Positions 35,963 to 44,134 of a DNA stretch of 64,000 bases are shown in pieces. The stretch's first letter is position 1. Each line of letters begins with the position of its first letter. Made by a program: the position numbers and the translations under genes. The stretch comes from UBA817 sp049889215 (GTDB lineage Bacteria > Margulisbacteria > Marinamargulisbacteria > UBA817): the NCBI GenBank assembly GCA_049889215.1, contig JBMHDV010000026.1:62001-126000 (forward strand), written 5' to 3'. Under the pieces are notes generated by a model. It ran no database searches. It saw nothing but the letters and a program-made list of their open reading frames with translations, and was not told the DNA's origin.

Positions 35963-35997
35963 AGCGGAAGGGTCAATGAACGAAAAGAAAGTGAAAA
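35963..35997 (+). repeat. 35-nt direct repeat, copy 1
   Basis: Matches 36081-36115 at 33 of 35 positions by eye (AGCGGAAG...GTCAATGAACG...). Both copies lie in the gene-free region between hemA and tRNA-Ser. Confidence 0.8.
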
Positions 35998-36031
35998 GGG
36001 TGGGGAGCTGGGTAAGAAAAGGGGTTGATTT

Positions 36032-36133
36032 GCGTAAAAAATGAGGGGGATTTTTATATTGTTAAGTGAAGTTGACTGAGAGCGGAAGCGTCAATGAACG
36101 AAAAGAATGTGAAAATCCCCCTTATTTTTTAGC
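36032..36133 (+). repeat. Imperfect inverted repeat with arms about 22 nt, enclosing direct-repeat copy 2
   Basis: The left arm 36032-36054 (GCGTAAAAAATGAGGGGG...) pairs with the right arm 36111-36133 (...CCCCCTTATTTTTTAGC) with one mismatch and one indel and a loop near 56 nt. The second 35-nt direct-repeat copy (36081-36115) is inside. On the minus strand it lies downstream of tRNA-Ser and could form a large hairpin. Confidence 0.65.
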
Positions 36134-36139
36134 AAATAA

Positions 36140-36229
36140 TGGCGGAAAGGGTGGGATTCGAACCCACGTTACGCGTTAACGTAAACACGCTTTCCAAGCG
36201 TGCGCCTTCAGCCACTCGGCCACCTTTCC
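36140..36229 (-). tRNA. tRNA-Ser (GGA)
   Basis: A 90-nt cloverleaf with acceptor GGAAAGG/CCTTTCC, anticodon loop TTGGAAA (anticodon GGA), the long variable arm of class II tRNAs, T-arm GTGGGTTCGAATCCCAC and encoded CCA. A TATAAT lies 10 nt upstream on the minus strand. Confidence 0.95.
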
Positions 36230-36239
36230 GTGATGTTTC

Positions 36240-36245
36240 ATTATA
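36240..36245 (-). promoter_or_regulatory. -10 box TATAAT for tRNA-Ser
   Basis: On the minus strand TATAAT ends 10 nt before the mature tRNA 5' end, leaving at most a few leader bases. Confidence 0.5.
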
Positions 36246-36305
36246 TTAATTTATTTTTGTTACTTGTTCAATTCATCGATATAGAGTTAATAGGCTTCTA
36301 TTTAA

Positions 36306-36334
36306 TTGAAGTATGATCCGGATTCATGTATATT
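36306..36334 (+). promoter_or_regulatory. Promoter of the hypothetical gene at 36342
   Basis: TTGAAG (36306-36311) and TATATT (36329-36334) are exactly 17 nt apart, and the -10 ends 7 nt before the ATG at 36342. The in-frame TTG at 36306 is therefore better read as the -35 box than as a start codon. Confidence 0.65.
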
Positions 36335-36341
36335 GATTGAG

Positions 36342-37205
36342 ATGCTTTCCCAATTATCAAAATGCTTTCTTACAAAAAGTAAGCTGCCGATTCGTATGTT
36401 TTCTTCGTCAAAAGTGACGGTTCGACCGAAAAAGTTTTTCAATTTAACGGATGATCAAATGGCATCCATTAAAAAACAAGCGCCATCGTCACAACATAAG
36501 TTTCAAGTTTATGATCGGCATAAAATTAGTGCGTTTTTTGAAACGAATAATCTTAATTTTACGCCCATTTCAACGCAGTTAAAACATTTCGCTAATCCCT
36601 GGAAAAATCCAGCAAGTATTTTAAGGTGCAATTTTTTTGTAGAGGGGAGTAAGGTTGAGTACGAGCCATTAGCGCGTCCATACACAACGGACCCAACGGT
36701 AGTAAAGGTATCTTTACTGGGGGCATCGATATTACAAGACCGCTTGTTTGATGGAAAATTAAGATCATTTAGTACCATATTTATCTATTACAGTGGGTTT
36801 GGCGCCAGTGCATTTGGTAATTATCATATTGATTCTTATTTAAGCAGTTTTGTAACCGATGTGGAGCGAAGTGAGCATTCATATACTGAGGCTATGTTTA
36901 CAGTAAAAGAATATGGGGTTCAACTTAAAACACGTTATTCAGGAGAAGGGTGTCTTTTTCCTCAAAAGCAGCTTGTATCATTATCAGGCTGTGGGGTAAA
37001 TAAAGATGATGTGGTCGAAATTTTTAAAATTAATCCAGATCAAAACCTATCAATACTAACTCAGGAAGATGGTCAATCATTTTGTGATGCCATGGCCATA
37101 CTATTTGAAAATAAGGGTATTCTTCGTCACAAGGGCACAAACACCGAAGGTTTACTTCTAAATGTATCTGAGGAGTTACCGAATGAAGGTTATTCAGGCC
37201 GCTAA
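36342..37205 (+). CDS. Hypothetical protein of unknown function
   Basis: 287 residues from the ATG chosen by its promoter. No signal peptide or membrane helix is evident. The first 30 residues are rich in Ser and Lys, followed by a mixed alpha/beta-like sequence with no motif that I recognise. The C-terminal part (DGQSFCDAMAILFENKG near residue 248) looks helical and folded. It is convergent with the lipoprotein gene, overlapping by 4 nt. Own promoter and no operon partner; function not assignable. Confidence 0.7.
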   Translation: MLSQLSKCFLTKSKLPIRMFSSSKVTVRPKKFFNLTDDQMASIKKQAPSSQHKFQVYDRHKISAFFETNNLNFTPISTQLKHFANPWKNPASILRCNFFVEGSKVEYEPLARPYTTDPTVVKVSLLGASILQDRLFDGKLRSFSTIFIYYSGFGASAFGNYHIDSYLSSFVTDVERSEHSYTEAMFTVKEYGVQLKTRYSGEGCLFPQKQLVSLSGCGVNKDDVVEIFKINPDQNLSILTQEDGQSFCDAMAILFENKGILRHKGTNTEGLLLNVSEELPNEGYSGR

Positions 37206-38020
37206 GGGGCTGTGATTTCAAACGTTAATGAGGTGTAATTCCCATCCGGTAACACAGATGGAAGGTTAAAACTTGCATTCGTTAATATCGCATGCAAAGC
37301 CGTATCGTCATTTTGAACTTTAATGGCGGTATTGAGTTTCCATTCATGTTGAATTTGTTCCAAGCGACCAGAAAAATTTTGTGCCCCTAAAAATGAAGTT
37401 ATTCCCCAATAGAAGTACTCAGTAATCATACATGCATAGTCACATGATGGATCATCGTAAGTGTACCAAGCACCATCGGGGTAGTTGACAGGAACTGTTT
37501 CAAAATAACCACCACGCGCGGCATCCATGGCATTTGCAAGTTGGGACCCTTTTACTTCTGAGAGTTCCTGGTGAACATTGGCATACCCTTTCTGGGTAAT
37601 AAGATGAAGGATCTCTTCAAGTGCAAAATCAAATTGGCCATTTGTTCCATTGGGGATGACGGTTTCACTTTGATATAACTCTTGCAAGGAGCGTCCATTT
37701 TTTCCTAAGCTATCCATAACAGATTCAGATTCATCACCATCTTTTGTAATACAAAGCCCACTACCACTGGACTGCAATGCCGCTAAAACATTGGCATCAT
37801 TAACGGTGCCATCATCATTACTATCAAGGTATTTAGCCATGACCTTGGCCGCATGCATGATGGTTGTATCATTGACATTTGATGTGGCATAAATTGGGAT
37901 TTTAAAAACAGTGACTTTTTTTGCAAAGACGTCGCTGACTTGTTTATCTTCTTCATCCAAAATGTCGCATCCAGAAAATAAATATAAACAACAGATCAGG
38001 CATAATTTTAAAAAATACAC
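37202..38020 (-). CDS. Lipoprotein with EF-hand-like loop and EExxH motif, unknown function
   Basis: Lipobox LFSGC with lipidated C18. Residues 66-75 (DSNDDGTVND) resemble a calcium-binding loop of the dockerin/EF-hand kind. ALEEILHLITQ (133-143) could be a metal-binding helix (E-E-x-x-H), suggesting a zincin-like fold, but the canonical HExxH is absent. Cys pairs near 201-206 (CDYAC) suggest an extracytoplasmic location. It starts at GTG with TATATT 6 nt upstream. It may be an inactive or variant metallopeptidase; this is inference. Confidence 0.75.
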   Translation of the reverse strand: MYFLKLCLICCLYLFSGCDILDEEDKQVSDVFAKKVTVFKIPIYATSNVNDTTIMHAAKVMAKYLDSNDDGTVNDANVLAALQSSGSGLCITKDGDESESVMDSLGKNGRSLQELYQSETVIPNGTNGQFDFALEEILHLITQKGYANVHQELSEVKGSQLANAMDAARGGYFETVPVNYPDGAWYTYDDPSCDYACMITEYFYWGITSFLGAQNFSGRLEQIQHEWKLNTAIKVQNDDTALHAILTNASFNLPSVLPDGNYTSLTFEITAP

Positions 38021-38026
38021 GTATGC

Positions 38027-38056
38027 AATATATCATCGAACCAATTTATTTGTCAT
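38027..38056 (-). promoter_or_regulatory. Promoter of the EExxH lipoprotein gene
   Basis: On the minus strand ATGACA (38051-38056) and TGaTATATT (-10 at 38027-38032) are 18 nt apart, and the -10 ends 6 nt before the GTG start at 38020. Predicted leaderless. Confidence 0.55.
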
Positions 38057-38077
38057 GCTAGAATAAGGCCTTAAATA

Positions 38078-39082
38078 ATGACGATTCAAAAAGATGTAAT
38101 TATTATTGGACAAGGGGTGGTTGGGTCATTGCTTGCCATGCAACTTTTAAAAATGGGCATGCGTGTAATGGTCATGGATGATAGTGTCCATATTGGTGCA
38201 ACACAAGTTGCTGCAGGCTTAATTAACCCATTGTATGGCAAGCGACTAAGTCCATTATTTAAATCAAAAGTTGAAGAAGAAAACATCTGGCAGTTTTATC
38301 ATGACTTGGAAGATGATATTGGAAAAAAATTTATAAACTATTTTCCAATGGTCCGGCGTTTTGATGCAAATGATGTTCTAGCGGAGCGCCAAAGTAATTC
38401 TCAAACCGCCGAATGGTTTGACCAAAAGTCAATAATTGATACCACAGATTTTGATTTGGGACAGCATCAATTTCGTTTAGAAAAAGTGATGCAAATTAAT
38501 GCGGAGTCTTTTTTAACTGGAATAAGAAGCACGCTTAAAGCTGCCGATGGATTTGTGTCTGCTAATGTTAATGTTAACAGTGTTCAGGTATCCGACCCAT
38601 TTATTATTAACGGAGTTGAAGCACCGGTGCTAATGTTCTGTTCCGGGGCCCAAGCAAAACTGAACCCTTGGTTTAACTTTTTGGAATTTAAGAATGCTTA
38701 TGGCCATATTCTGGATGTTCAAATTGATGGCATTGCAAACGATACAATTATGCACCATGGTATGTGGTTGATTCCTAAAGGCCGTGGCCAATTTCGTTAT
38801 GGTGCCAGCTCATTCTGGGAAGATACTATCGGCAACCGCCAGCAATCACTGGCATCTTTAACAAAATCTTTAACTGAATTTGTAAATCCAGCTGTTAATG
38901 TTGTGGGGCACCAATTTGGTGAACGGCCCATTTTAAATCAACGCGAACCATTTTGTGGGTTTCATCCAACCATTAAAGGCATGGGGTTGGTGGTGGGCCT
39001 GGGTGGTCACGGGTTTGCTAAAGCCCCTGACGTAACAATGGCCATGGCAGAGAAAATTCAGCGGTATCTAATTTCAAGATAA
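38078..39082 (+). CDS. FAD-dependent amino acid oxidase-like protein (DAO family)
   Basis: 334 residues. VIIIGQGVVGSLLAMQLLKMG (residues 8-28) is the FAD-binding GxGxxG, followed by GATQVAAGLINPLYGKR (about 46-62), as in glycine oxidase ThiO and the MnmC C-terminal domain. The C-terminal VVGLGGHGFAKAPDVT (about 308-323) is the second FAD contact of the DAO fold. Substrate not determinable; no thi or mnm genes are adjacent. A TGcTAGAAT (38057-38065) lies 12 nt before the ATG, which would give a leader of about 5 nt. Confidence 0.85.
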   Translation: MTIQKDVIIIGQGVVGSLLAMQLLKMGMRVMVMDDSVHIGATQVAAGLINPLYGKRLSPLFKSKVEEENIWQFYHDLEDDIGKKFINYFPMVRRFDANDVLAERQSNSQTAEWFDQKSIIDTTDFDLGQHQFRLEKVMQINAESFLTGIRSTLKAADGFVSANVNVNSVQVSDPFIINGVEAPVLMFCSGAQAKLNPWFNFLEFKNAYGHILDVQIDGIANDTIMHHGMWLIPKGRGQFRYGASSFWEDTIGNRQQSLASLTKSLTEFVNPAVNVVGHQFGERPILNQREPFCGFHPTIKGMGLVVGLGGHGFAKAPDVTMAMAEKIQRYLISR

Positions 39083-39084
39083 AC

Positions 39085-39359
39085 AACCTGAAAGTCCAGA
39101 AATAAAAAGTTAGGATGAGATAAGTTTTTTGGTGGTTAGGAATAATAACGCAAGTTATATTCCGAGGCCTAAAAAGGCGTAAAAAGATTAGAAGTTAAAA
39201 TAAAGAAGAGATGTGGATAAATAAAGAAGTTGATAGCGATGCAAATAGCCGGTCCGATATAATTTGAAACCCTGAAAAGAACCTGAAGGTCCAGAAATAA
39301 AAAATAAAGAAGAGATGTGGGTAAATAAAGAAGGGGATAGCTATGCAAATAGCAGGCCC
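39085..39359 (+). repeat. Intergenic direct repeats in two modules
   Basis: This 315-bp gene-free stretch holds two repeat modules. A 24-nt module (AACCTGAA(A/G)GTCCAGAAATA...) occurs at 39085-39108 and 39280-39303. A 59-nt module (AAAATAAAGAAGAGATGTGG...) occurs at 39197-39255 and 39301-39359 with about six differences. In the second copy the two modules abut. Nothing else is visible here. Confidence 0.8.
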
Positions 39360-39397
39360 AAATTTATTTATTCATAGATCACTTTATTTTTTATTTC

Positions 39398-39774
39398 TGG
39401 TGGAGGTGACCGGAATCGAACCGGTGTCCGTGAAAGCGCCCAACTAAACCACTACGAGTGTAGTTCCTGTAAAAATTTCGCCAATGCCTTGTGCAGGAAC
39501 TCACGGGCAATGACTAGTTCCCAGTTAAAATTTCGCAATGGGTACCTATGAACCCATACCAATGCTAGTTAACAAAAAAAAGAAGATTCAAATGATGGTT
39601 AACGCACCAAATAAATCTCGCAATGACTTAATTAAGCCGCTGCTAATTGCGCACCGAAGTCCGCTGAAACTACGTTATCTGCAGTTATTATTTTCTGCCT
39701 TTTTACGAGGCCGGGCAGCTCCTCGACTCGCGCTCTAGTCCAACGATCTTCCTCGTCGAAGCCAAAACACCCCC
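39398..39774 (-). ncRNA. ssrA: tmRNA
   Basis: Minus-strand 377-nt transfer-messenger RNA. The ends pair as a tRNA-like acceptor (GGGGGTG with CACCTCC, then A and CCA), and the 3' T-arm GGTTCGATTCC is present. The 5' region GTTTTGGCTTCGACG is conserved. The tag reading frame runs from the GCA resume codon at 39682 to TAA at 39632 and encodes ADNVVSADFGAQLAAA, ending in an LAA-type degradation signal. It rescues stalled ribosomes. A 66-codon plus-strand frame over this gene is spurious. Confidence 0.95.
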
Positions 39775-39841
39775 AAAGATCAATTTTGTTCGTGCAAATT
39801 GCACTAAACCCACAGTAAAGAATCTTTAAACGTTTGGCAAG

Positions 39842-41137
39842 TTAATTTGAGACCAAAGTCGATGGTGTGGTTTGTCGACACGCATCATACAACGCTTTTA
39901 AACGCAATGATTCTTCATCCGTAAGGGCTTGATTTCGGCGCGCCATCATACGATTAACAGATGTTAAAAAAGATCCAATATCCTGGTGAGAGTAATTTCC
40001 TTTTCGCCCCCATGTAAATGGCGGAATAAACTTTTCGTGTATTTCATGGCCCAATAGCGTGCAGCCAGATCCAATAACGCTCCCACAATCCAATCCAGTT
40101 TGGATACTTGTTTTTGTATAATCTCCAATCATACTTCCCAGAAATTGACGCTTTGTTGGCTGGTGAGCATTGAATTGACCATCTTTTGATTGAACATCTC
40201 CATATGTTACTTTTAGGTTTGATGTTGTTGTTCCAGCACCTAAATTAACCCATTCGCCAATTAAGCTGTCACCAATGAATCCATAGTGGGCTTTATTTGT
40301 AAATGATTGGATAATACTATTTTTTACTTCACCACCAATTTTGCAGTGATTTCCGATGTAGGACGATTGAATATCAGAATGTGAATTAATTGTTGAATAG
40401 GATCCAACAAAACAAGGCCCTACAATTCGGCTAAATGGTTGAATCGTTACGTGATCTTGAATAACAATTGGGCCCAGAGATGCATCCAGTGATACATATT
40501 CAGAAATCTTGGTGGACAAATCAATGAACATATTCTGATCATTTACGAGCGATGAAAAGCTTGATATATCTGCTTCAACCAAGCTTCGTTTTGAATAAGA
40601 TGAAAAGTCACTTGATAAGAAATTTGGAAAATGTCCAATATAGTCCCACCAATGGTTGTTTATTGCAATATGATGACGTTCCTCTACTACAGATTCAGAT
40701 CGATTATGTTTAATGATATCATCGAAAGTTGGATGGGATTGTAATAACTTAAACGTATTGGCCATTAGGTCATCGTTGCAAAATATTGCCAATACCGTTT
40801 TTTCTTTGATAAATAGATAATTCTTGTCTAGCTGTATACCATTAATAAGTGTTTCAAACTGTTCAGCTGTGAAATTAATTCGTCCATTAATAAAAAGTGT
40901 AGGCAAGCTCCGGTTTAGTTGATTTAGAGTTAAGTTTCGAAATCTTTTTTTTAATAAAGCATCATGAGAGGGATCGCAAATTAATGTTATTGGGACGGAC
41001 CTATTATAACCATGAAGTTTCTCTACCAAATTAGTCATGCCCATAGGAATGGTATAAGTAGGGCGAGTAAGCTGATATGTTGTCAGTTTCAAGCCATGGG
41101 AATCATCAAAAAGACAAATCTGATATTGCTTATTCAC
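39842..41137 (-). CDS. GlmU-like UDP-GlcNAc pyrophosphorylase/acetyltransferase, alternative family
   Basis: 431 residues. The N-terminus (CLFDDSHGLKLTTYQLTRPTYTIPMGMTNLVEKL) matches the pattern of the alternative GlmU family (TIGR03991-type; FED...PLTxTRPxxxLRxG), and the C-terminal 180 residues are a hexapeptide beta-helix: SSYIGNHCKIGGEV, IGEWVNLGAGTTTSNLKVTYG, and IGDYTKTSIQTG. It likely makes UDP-GlcNAc or another nucleotide sugar. Several usual residues of the nucleotidyltransferase loop are altered (IPMG for LRxG). It overlaps the FmdB gene by 8 nt. Confidence 0.8.
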   Translation of the reverse strand: MNKQYQICLFDDSHGLKLTTYQLTRPTYTIPMGMTNLVEKLHGYNRSVPITLICDPSHDALLKKRFRNLTLNQLNRSLPTLFINGRINFTAEQFETLINGIQLDKNYLFIKEKTVLAIFCNDDLMANTFKLLQSHPTFDDIIKHNRSESVVEERHHIAINNHWWDYIGHFPNFLSSDFSSYSKRSLVEADISSFSSLVNDQNMFIDLSTKISEYVSLDASLGPIVIQDHVTIQPFSRIVGPCFVGSYSTINSHSDIQSSYIGNHCKIGGEVKNSIIQSFTNKAHYGFIGDSLIGEWVNLGAGTTTSNLKVTYGDVQSKDGQFNAHQPTKRQFLGSMIGDYTKTSIQTGLDCGSVIGSGCTLLGHEIHEKFIPPFTWGRKGNYSHQDIGSFLTSVNRMMARRNQALTDEESLRLKALYDACRQTTPSTLVSN

Positions 41138-41327
41138 TTGCGTTAGATTTCGAATTCTTATCGTTCACGTAAAATCCTGATCCTTTAAATTGGATTCCAA
41201 CAGGTTGAATAATTCGCATGATACTTCCTTCACATTTTGGGCACGTTGTCAGTGGCTCATCCATCATGGATTGCACTTGATCAAATTCATAGGCACATGA
41301 TTTGCATCGGTAATGGTAAGTGGGCAT
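41130..41327 (-). CDS. FmdB-family zinc-ribbon protein
   Basis: 65 residues: MPTYHYRCKSCAYEFD then TTCPKCEGSIMR, the two CxxC knuckles of the FmdB/CxxC regulatory domain, ending in a hydrophilic Lys/Ser/Asn tail after GSGFYVND. Its ATG directly abuts the stop of the UPF0182 gene with no gap, so the pair is translationally coupled. Function of the family is loosely described as regulatory; partner unknown. Confidence 0.9.
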   Translation of the reverse strand: MPTYHYRCKSCAYEFDQVQSMMDEPLTTCPKCEGSIMRIIQPVGIQFKGSGFYVNDKNSKSNASE

Positions 41328-44036
41328 CTAGTTTTCCTTCCTAAGTTGTTGGATCAATTTGTCAAGCTCATCAAAAGCTTCTCCAAAATTAACCCAATCA
41401 GCAGATCTTAAATTTTTTCTAGCATTAGAATAGACGTCAATAATTTTTTTTGTCAAATTATTGACGCTGGTTACAGGTTGTGTCGATGTTTTTGAAGTTT
41501 GGCTAATTTGAATATTAGCTAGTTTTTGAATCCCTTCCTCCAAAGTAGGGCTCATAGTAACTTTATCCCCAGCTGCTAAAATTACACGTTTTAGCTCAGG
41601 TAGTTTACTTTGTGTCGCTTGCAAATAAATAGGCTCAACATAGAAGACTGAATTTTCGTAGGGAATAACCATTAAATTACCTCGAATAACACGAGATCCA
41701 ACTTGTCCCCACAACGTAAGGTCTTTAGAAATTTCTGTGTTTTGGTCAATTCTAGATTCAATTTGTAATGGTCCATAAACGGTTTCCTGTTTGGGATATT
41801 TGTAGATCGTAAATTGCCCAAAATTAGATGGTTCACTTGATGCTGTAAGTACTGAAACAAGATTGTTTTTATTTGATGGGGTTAACGGCATGATCATTAC
41901 ATAATCATGGTTTCCAGTGGTCGGATTTTTTACAAACATATAATATGGGTCAACAATAATACCGGTATCAGAATCGTAGGTTTCTGTTGGGAATGTCCAA
42001 ACATCTTCCTTGTTATAAAATACTTGAGGGTCGTTCATATGATATGTGTTATAAACCTTAGAAATGATTTTAAATAGGTCTTTTGGAAATCGAATGTGTG
42101 TTTGGAGATCCGTCGGCATGTCAGTAAATGGTTTAAAAAGTTGAGGGTAGGCCCGTTTGTGAGCAGTAATTATTGGGTCGTTAGCATCTTTGACATAAAA
42201 GTTTGTTTCTCCTGAATAAGCGTCAACAGTGACCACAACAGAGTTTCGAATATAATTGATTTTTCCATCAAAGGGAGTTGAGTATGGAAAAAATTTGGAT
42301 GTTGTATACCCATCAATCATCCAAACTAGCCGTCCGTTATGAACAACCATATAAGGATCATTGTCATAAATGATAAAAGGGGCAATCTTTTTTGGTATTT
42401 GATGGACATTACGATCGAACATTAATCGTGACCTATCATGAATGTTTTGACTGATTAATAATTTAATATCACCCATTTTAAATGCATATAAAGCCCGTTT
42501 AAACAGTGAAGAAAGTTGTATCCCGCCAGTCCCTGAATAATTTGTATATCTATTTTCGTTATCTTTAGGATAATCAAATTCTTTTTGTTTTGTATTTACA
42601 ATTACGTAATGATTTGTAGCTTCTCCAAAATATATTTCTGGTCGAGAAATGATGATGTTTGAATTACTAACGGGTGGAATATCGCGCACATAAAGCTCTG
42701 GTAAACCTTCTTCATTAAATCGATTAACTGGCACCATGCAAAGGCCATAGCCATGGGTGTAACTTAAATGACGATTGACCCAAGTTTGTGCCTTCTGAGG
42801 GATTTGATTGACATCCAGCTCACGAGCAGAGAGCATGATTTGTTCTTTTTTTCCATTTACAACATAACGATCAATATCGATATTTTTAAATTCGTAATAT
42901 AAACGAATCTCTTGTAGTTGCTTTAAGGTAGATTTTAACGGTCCTGGATTCCACAACCTTGCATTATCAAGAATCGTTTCAATTGCAGACTTATCCTCGA
43001 TCATTACATTTTTCTTATAATTAATATCAACTTCTTTTATGTTATCAAGTTGGTAAGCCATTTGTGTGAACTTAATATTGTCCATGATAAAGGGTTTTTC
43101 TTTTTTGAATTCATTGGGTGACACAATATAATTCTGAATTAATGAAGGTATCAGACTAAGAAACAATATTTGGATTACAAAATATGATCCAACGCAAGTA
43201 GTTAATAGTAGCGTTGATAGTCGAAATATTAGAATAATGCTGGTTACACTTAATAAAAGCCAAAACAACGGCATTAAACCGATAGCCTTTAAGTAATAAT
43301 TAAAGTCAGTGTATGATAATCCATACAAGATTTCATTGTTTTTGAATAATAAATAAAATCTGTCCAGAAATGATGTTGCCGCAAACGTAAGAAATAATAA
43401 TGCAAGCAAGCAAAAAATATGAGCGCGAATTAATCTGAAATGTGTGGTGAAAATTAGACCAATTACAGCATGGTTAATGTAACGCCATATACTGTAACCA
43501 ACGCAAACGATAAATAAGAATTTGATGATTCCTAAGAAATGGGAAAAAACCGGTAAGCTAAATACATAAAAGCCAATATCTTTACCAAATACGGGGTCGG
43601 TAATGCCGAATTGAGATGAGTTTAAATAGAGAATAATGTCATTCCAATATACAGCGCCGTATTTAGCCGTAAGAAATGATAAAAATCCAAACCCAATGAT
43701 TCTAAACGTTGCTGAGAATTTATGTTTAGTACCTTGATAAGAATTCGTAAGTTGATCTAAAAGCTCTTTGAATTTTTTTAATATAGCGGATGAAGGTTCA
43801 TTTGGAATAATAAATTCAGCTTTGTTAATGACCTTTCGTACAATCCATTCATTAAACAAATAAATAGAAAAAATTGTGAAGAATAAGCCAATTAATAAAC
43901 CATACTGATAGCCAATTTGTAACAAATATGTAGAGTTATAACCAAATGAATCAAACCAATACAGTTCAGGAAGTATATTTAGTAACGCAATACTTCCAAA
44001 AATAATAATCGCAATAATAATCGAAAAAAAAATCAT
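41328..44036 (-). CDS. UPF0182 (COG1615) family large membrane protein
   Basis: 902 residues with about seven membrane helices in the first 310 (from residue 1 through LFLSLIPSLIQNYIV) and a large soluble, probably extracytoplasmic domain thereafter. Diagnostic segments include YLNSSQFGITDPVFGKDIGFYVFSLP near 133, the NPGPLKSTLKQLQEIRLYYEF region near 360 and YGPLQIESRIDQN near 757. The family occurs in Cyanobacteria, Actinobacteria and some Clostridia; function unknown. The ATG lies only 8 nt after the end of tRNA-Met, so the message may arise by tRNA 3' processing. Confidence 0.93.
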   Translation of the reverse strand: MIFFSIIIAIIIFGSIALLNILPELYWFDSFGYNSTYLLQIGYQYGLLIGLFFTIFSIYLFNEWIVRKVINKAEFIIPNEPSSAILKKFKELLDQLTNSYQGTKHKFSATFRIIGFGFLSFLTAKYGAVYWNDIILYLNSSQFGITDPVFGKDIGFYVFSLPVFSHFLGIIKFLFIVCVGYSIWRYINHAVIGLIFTTHFRLIRAHIFCLLALLFLTFAATSFLDRFYLLFKNNEILYGLSYTDFNYYLKAIGLMPLFWLLLSVTSIILIFRLSTLLLTTCVGSYFVIQILFLSLIPSLIQNYIVSPNEFKKEKPFIMDNIKFTQMAYQLDNIKEVDINYKKNVMIEDKSAIETILDNARLWNPGPLKSTLKQLQEIRLYYEFKNIDIDRYVVNGKKEQIMLSARELDVNQIPQKAQTWVNRHLSYTHGYGLCMVPVNRFNEEGLPELYVRDIPPVSNSNIIISRPEIYFGEATNHYVIVNTKQKEFDYPKDNENRYTNYSGTGGIQLSSLFKRALYAFKMGDIKLLISQNIHDRSRLMFDRNVHQIPKKIAPFIIYDNDPYMVVHNGRLVWMIDGYTTSKFFPYSTPFDGKINYIRNSVVVTVDAYSGETNFYVKDANDPIITAHKRAYPQLFKPFTDMPTDLQTHIRFPKDLFKIISKVYNTYHMNDPQVFYNKEDVWTFPTETYDSDTGIIVDPYYMFVKNPTTGNHDYVMIMPLTPSNKNNLVSVLTASSEPSNFGQFTIYKYPKQETVYGPLQIESRIDQNTEISKDLTLWGQVGSRVIRGNLMVIPYENSVFYVEPIYLQATQSKLPELKRVILAAGDKVTMSPTLEEGIQKLANIQISQTSKTSTQPVTSVNNLTKKIIDVYSNARKNLRSADWVNFGEAFDELDKLIQQLRKEN

Positions 44037-44044
44037 GATCTCTT

Positions 44045-44122
44045 TGGTAGCGGCGACTGGAGTCGAACCAGTGACCTCACGGGTATGAACCGTGCGCTCT
44101 CACCAAGCTGAGCTACGCCGCC
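44045..44122 (-). tRNA. tRNA-Met (CAT), elongator type
   Basis: 78-nt cloverleaf on the minus strand: acceptor GGCGGCG/CGCCGCT, anticodon loop TTCATAC, T-arm ACTGGTTCGACTCCAGT, encoded CCA. The anticodon stem CACGG/CCGTG lacks the three G-C pairs of initiator tRNA, and the whole sequence resembles Firmicute elongator tRNA-Met. A TGgTAAACT is 9 nt upstream. Confidence 0.93.
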
Positions 44123-44134
44123 CTCGAGATTAGT

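Noticed and set aside
35963..36133. CRISPR-like repeats
   Set aside because: Only two copies, no regular spacer series and no cas genes nearby.
39085..39359. CRISPR array
   Set aside because: Two modules with two copies each and unequal spacing; no array structure or cas genes.
39538..39738. A 66-codon plus-strand reading frame
   Set aside because: It lies wholly inside the tmRNA gene on the opposite strand.
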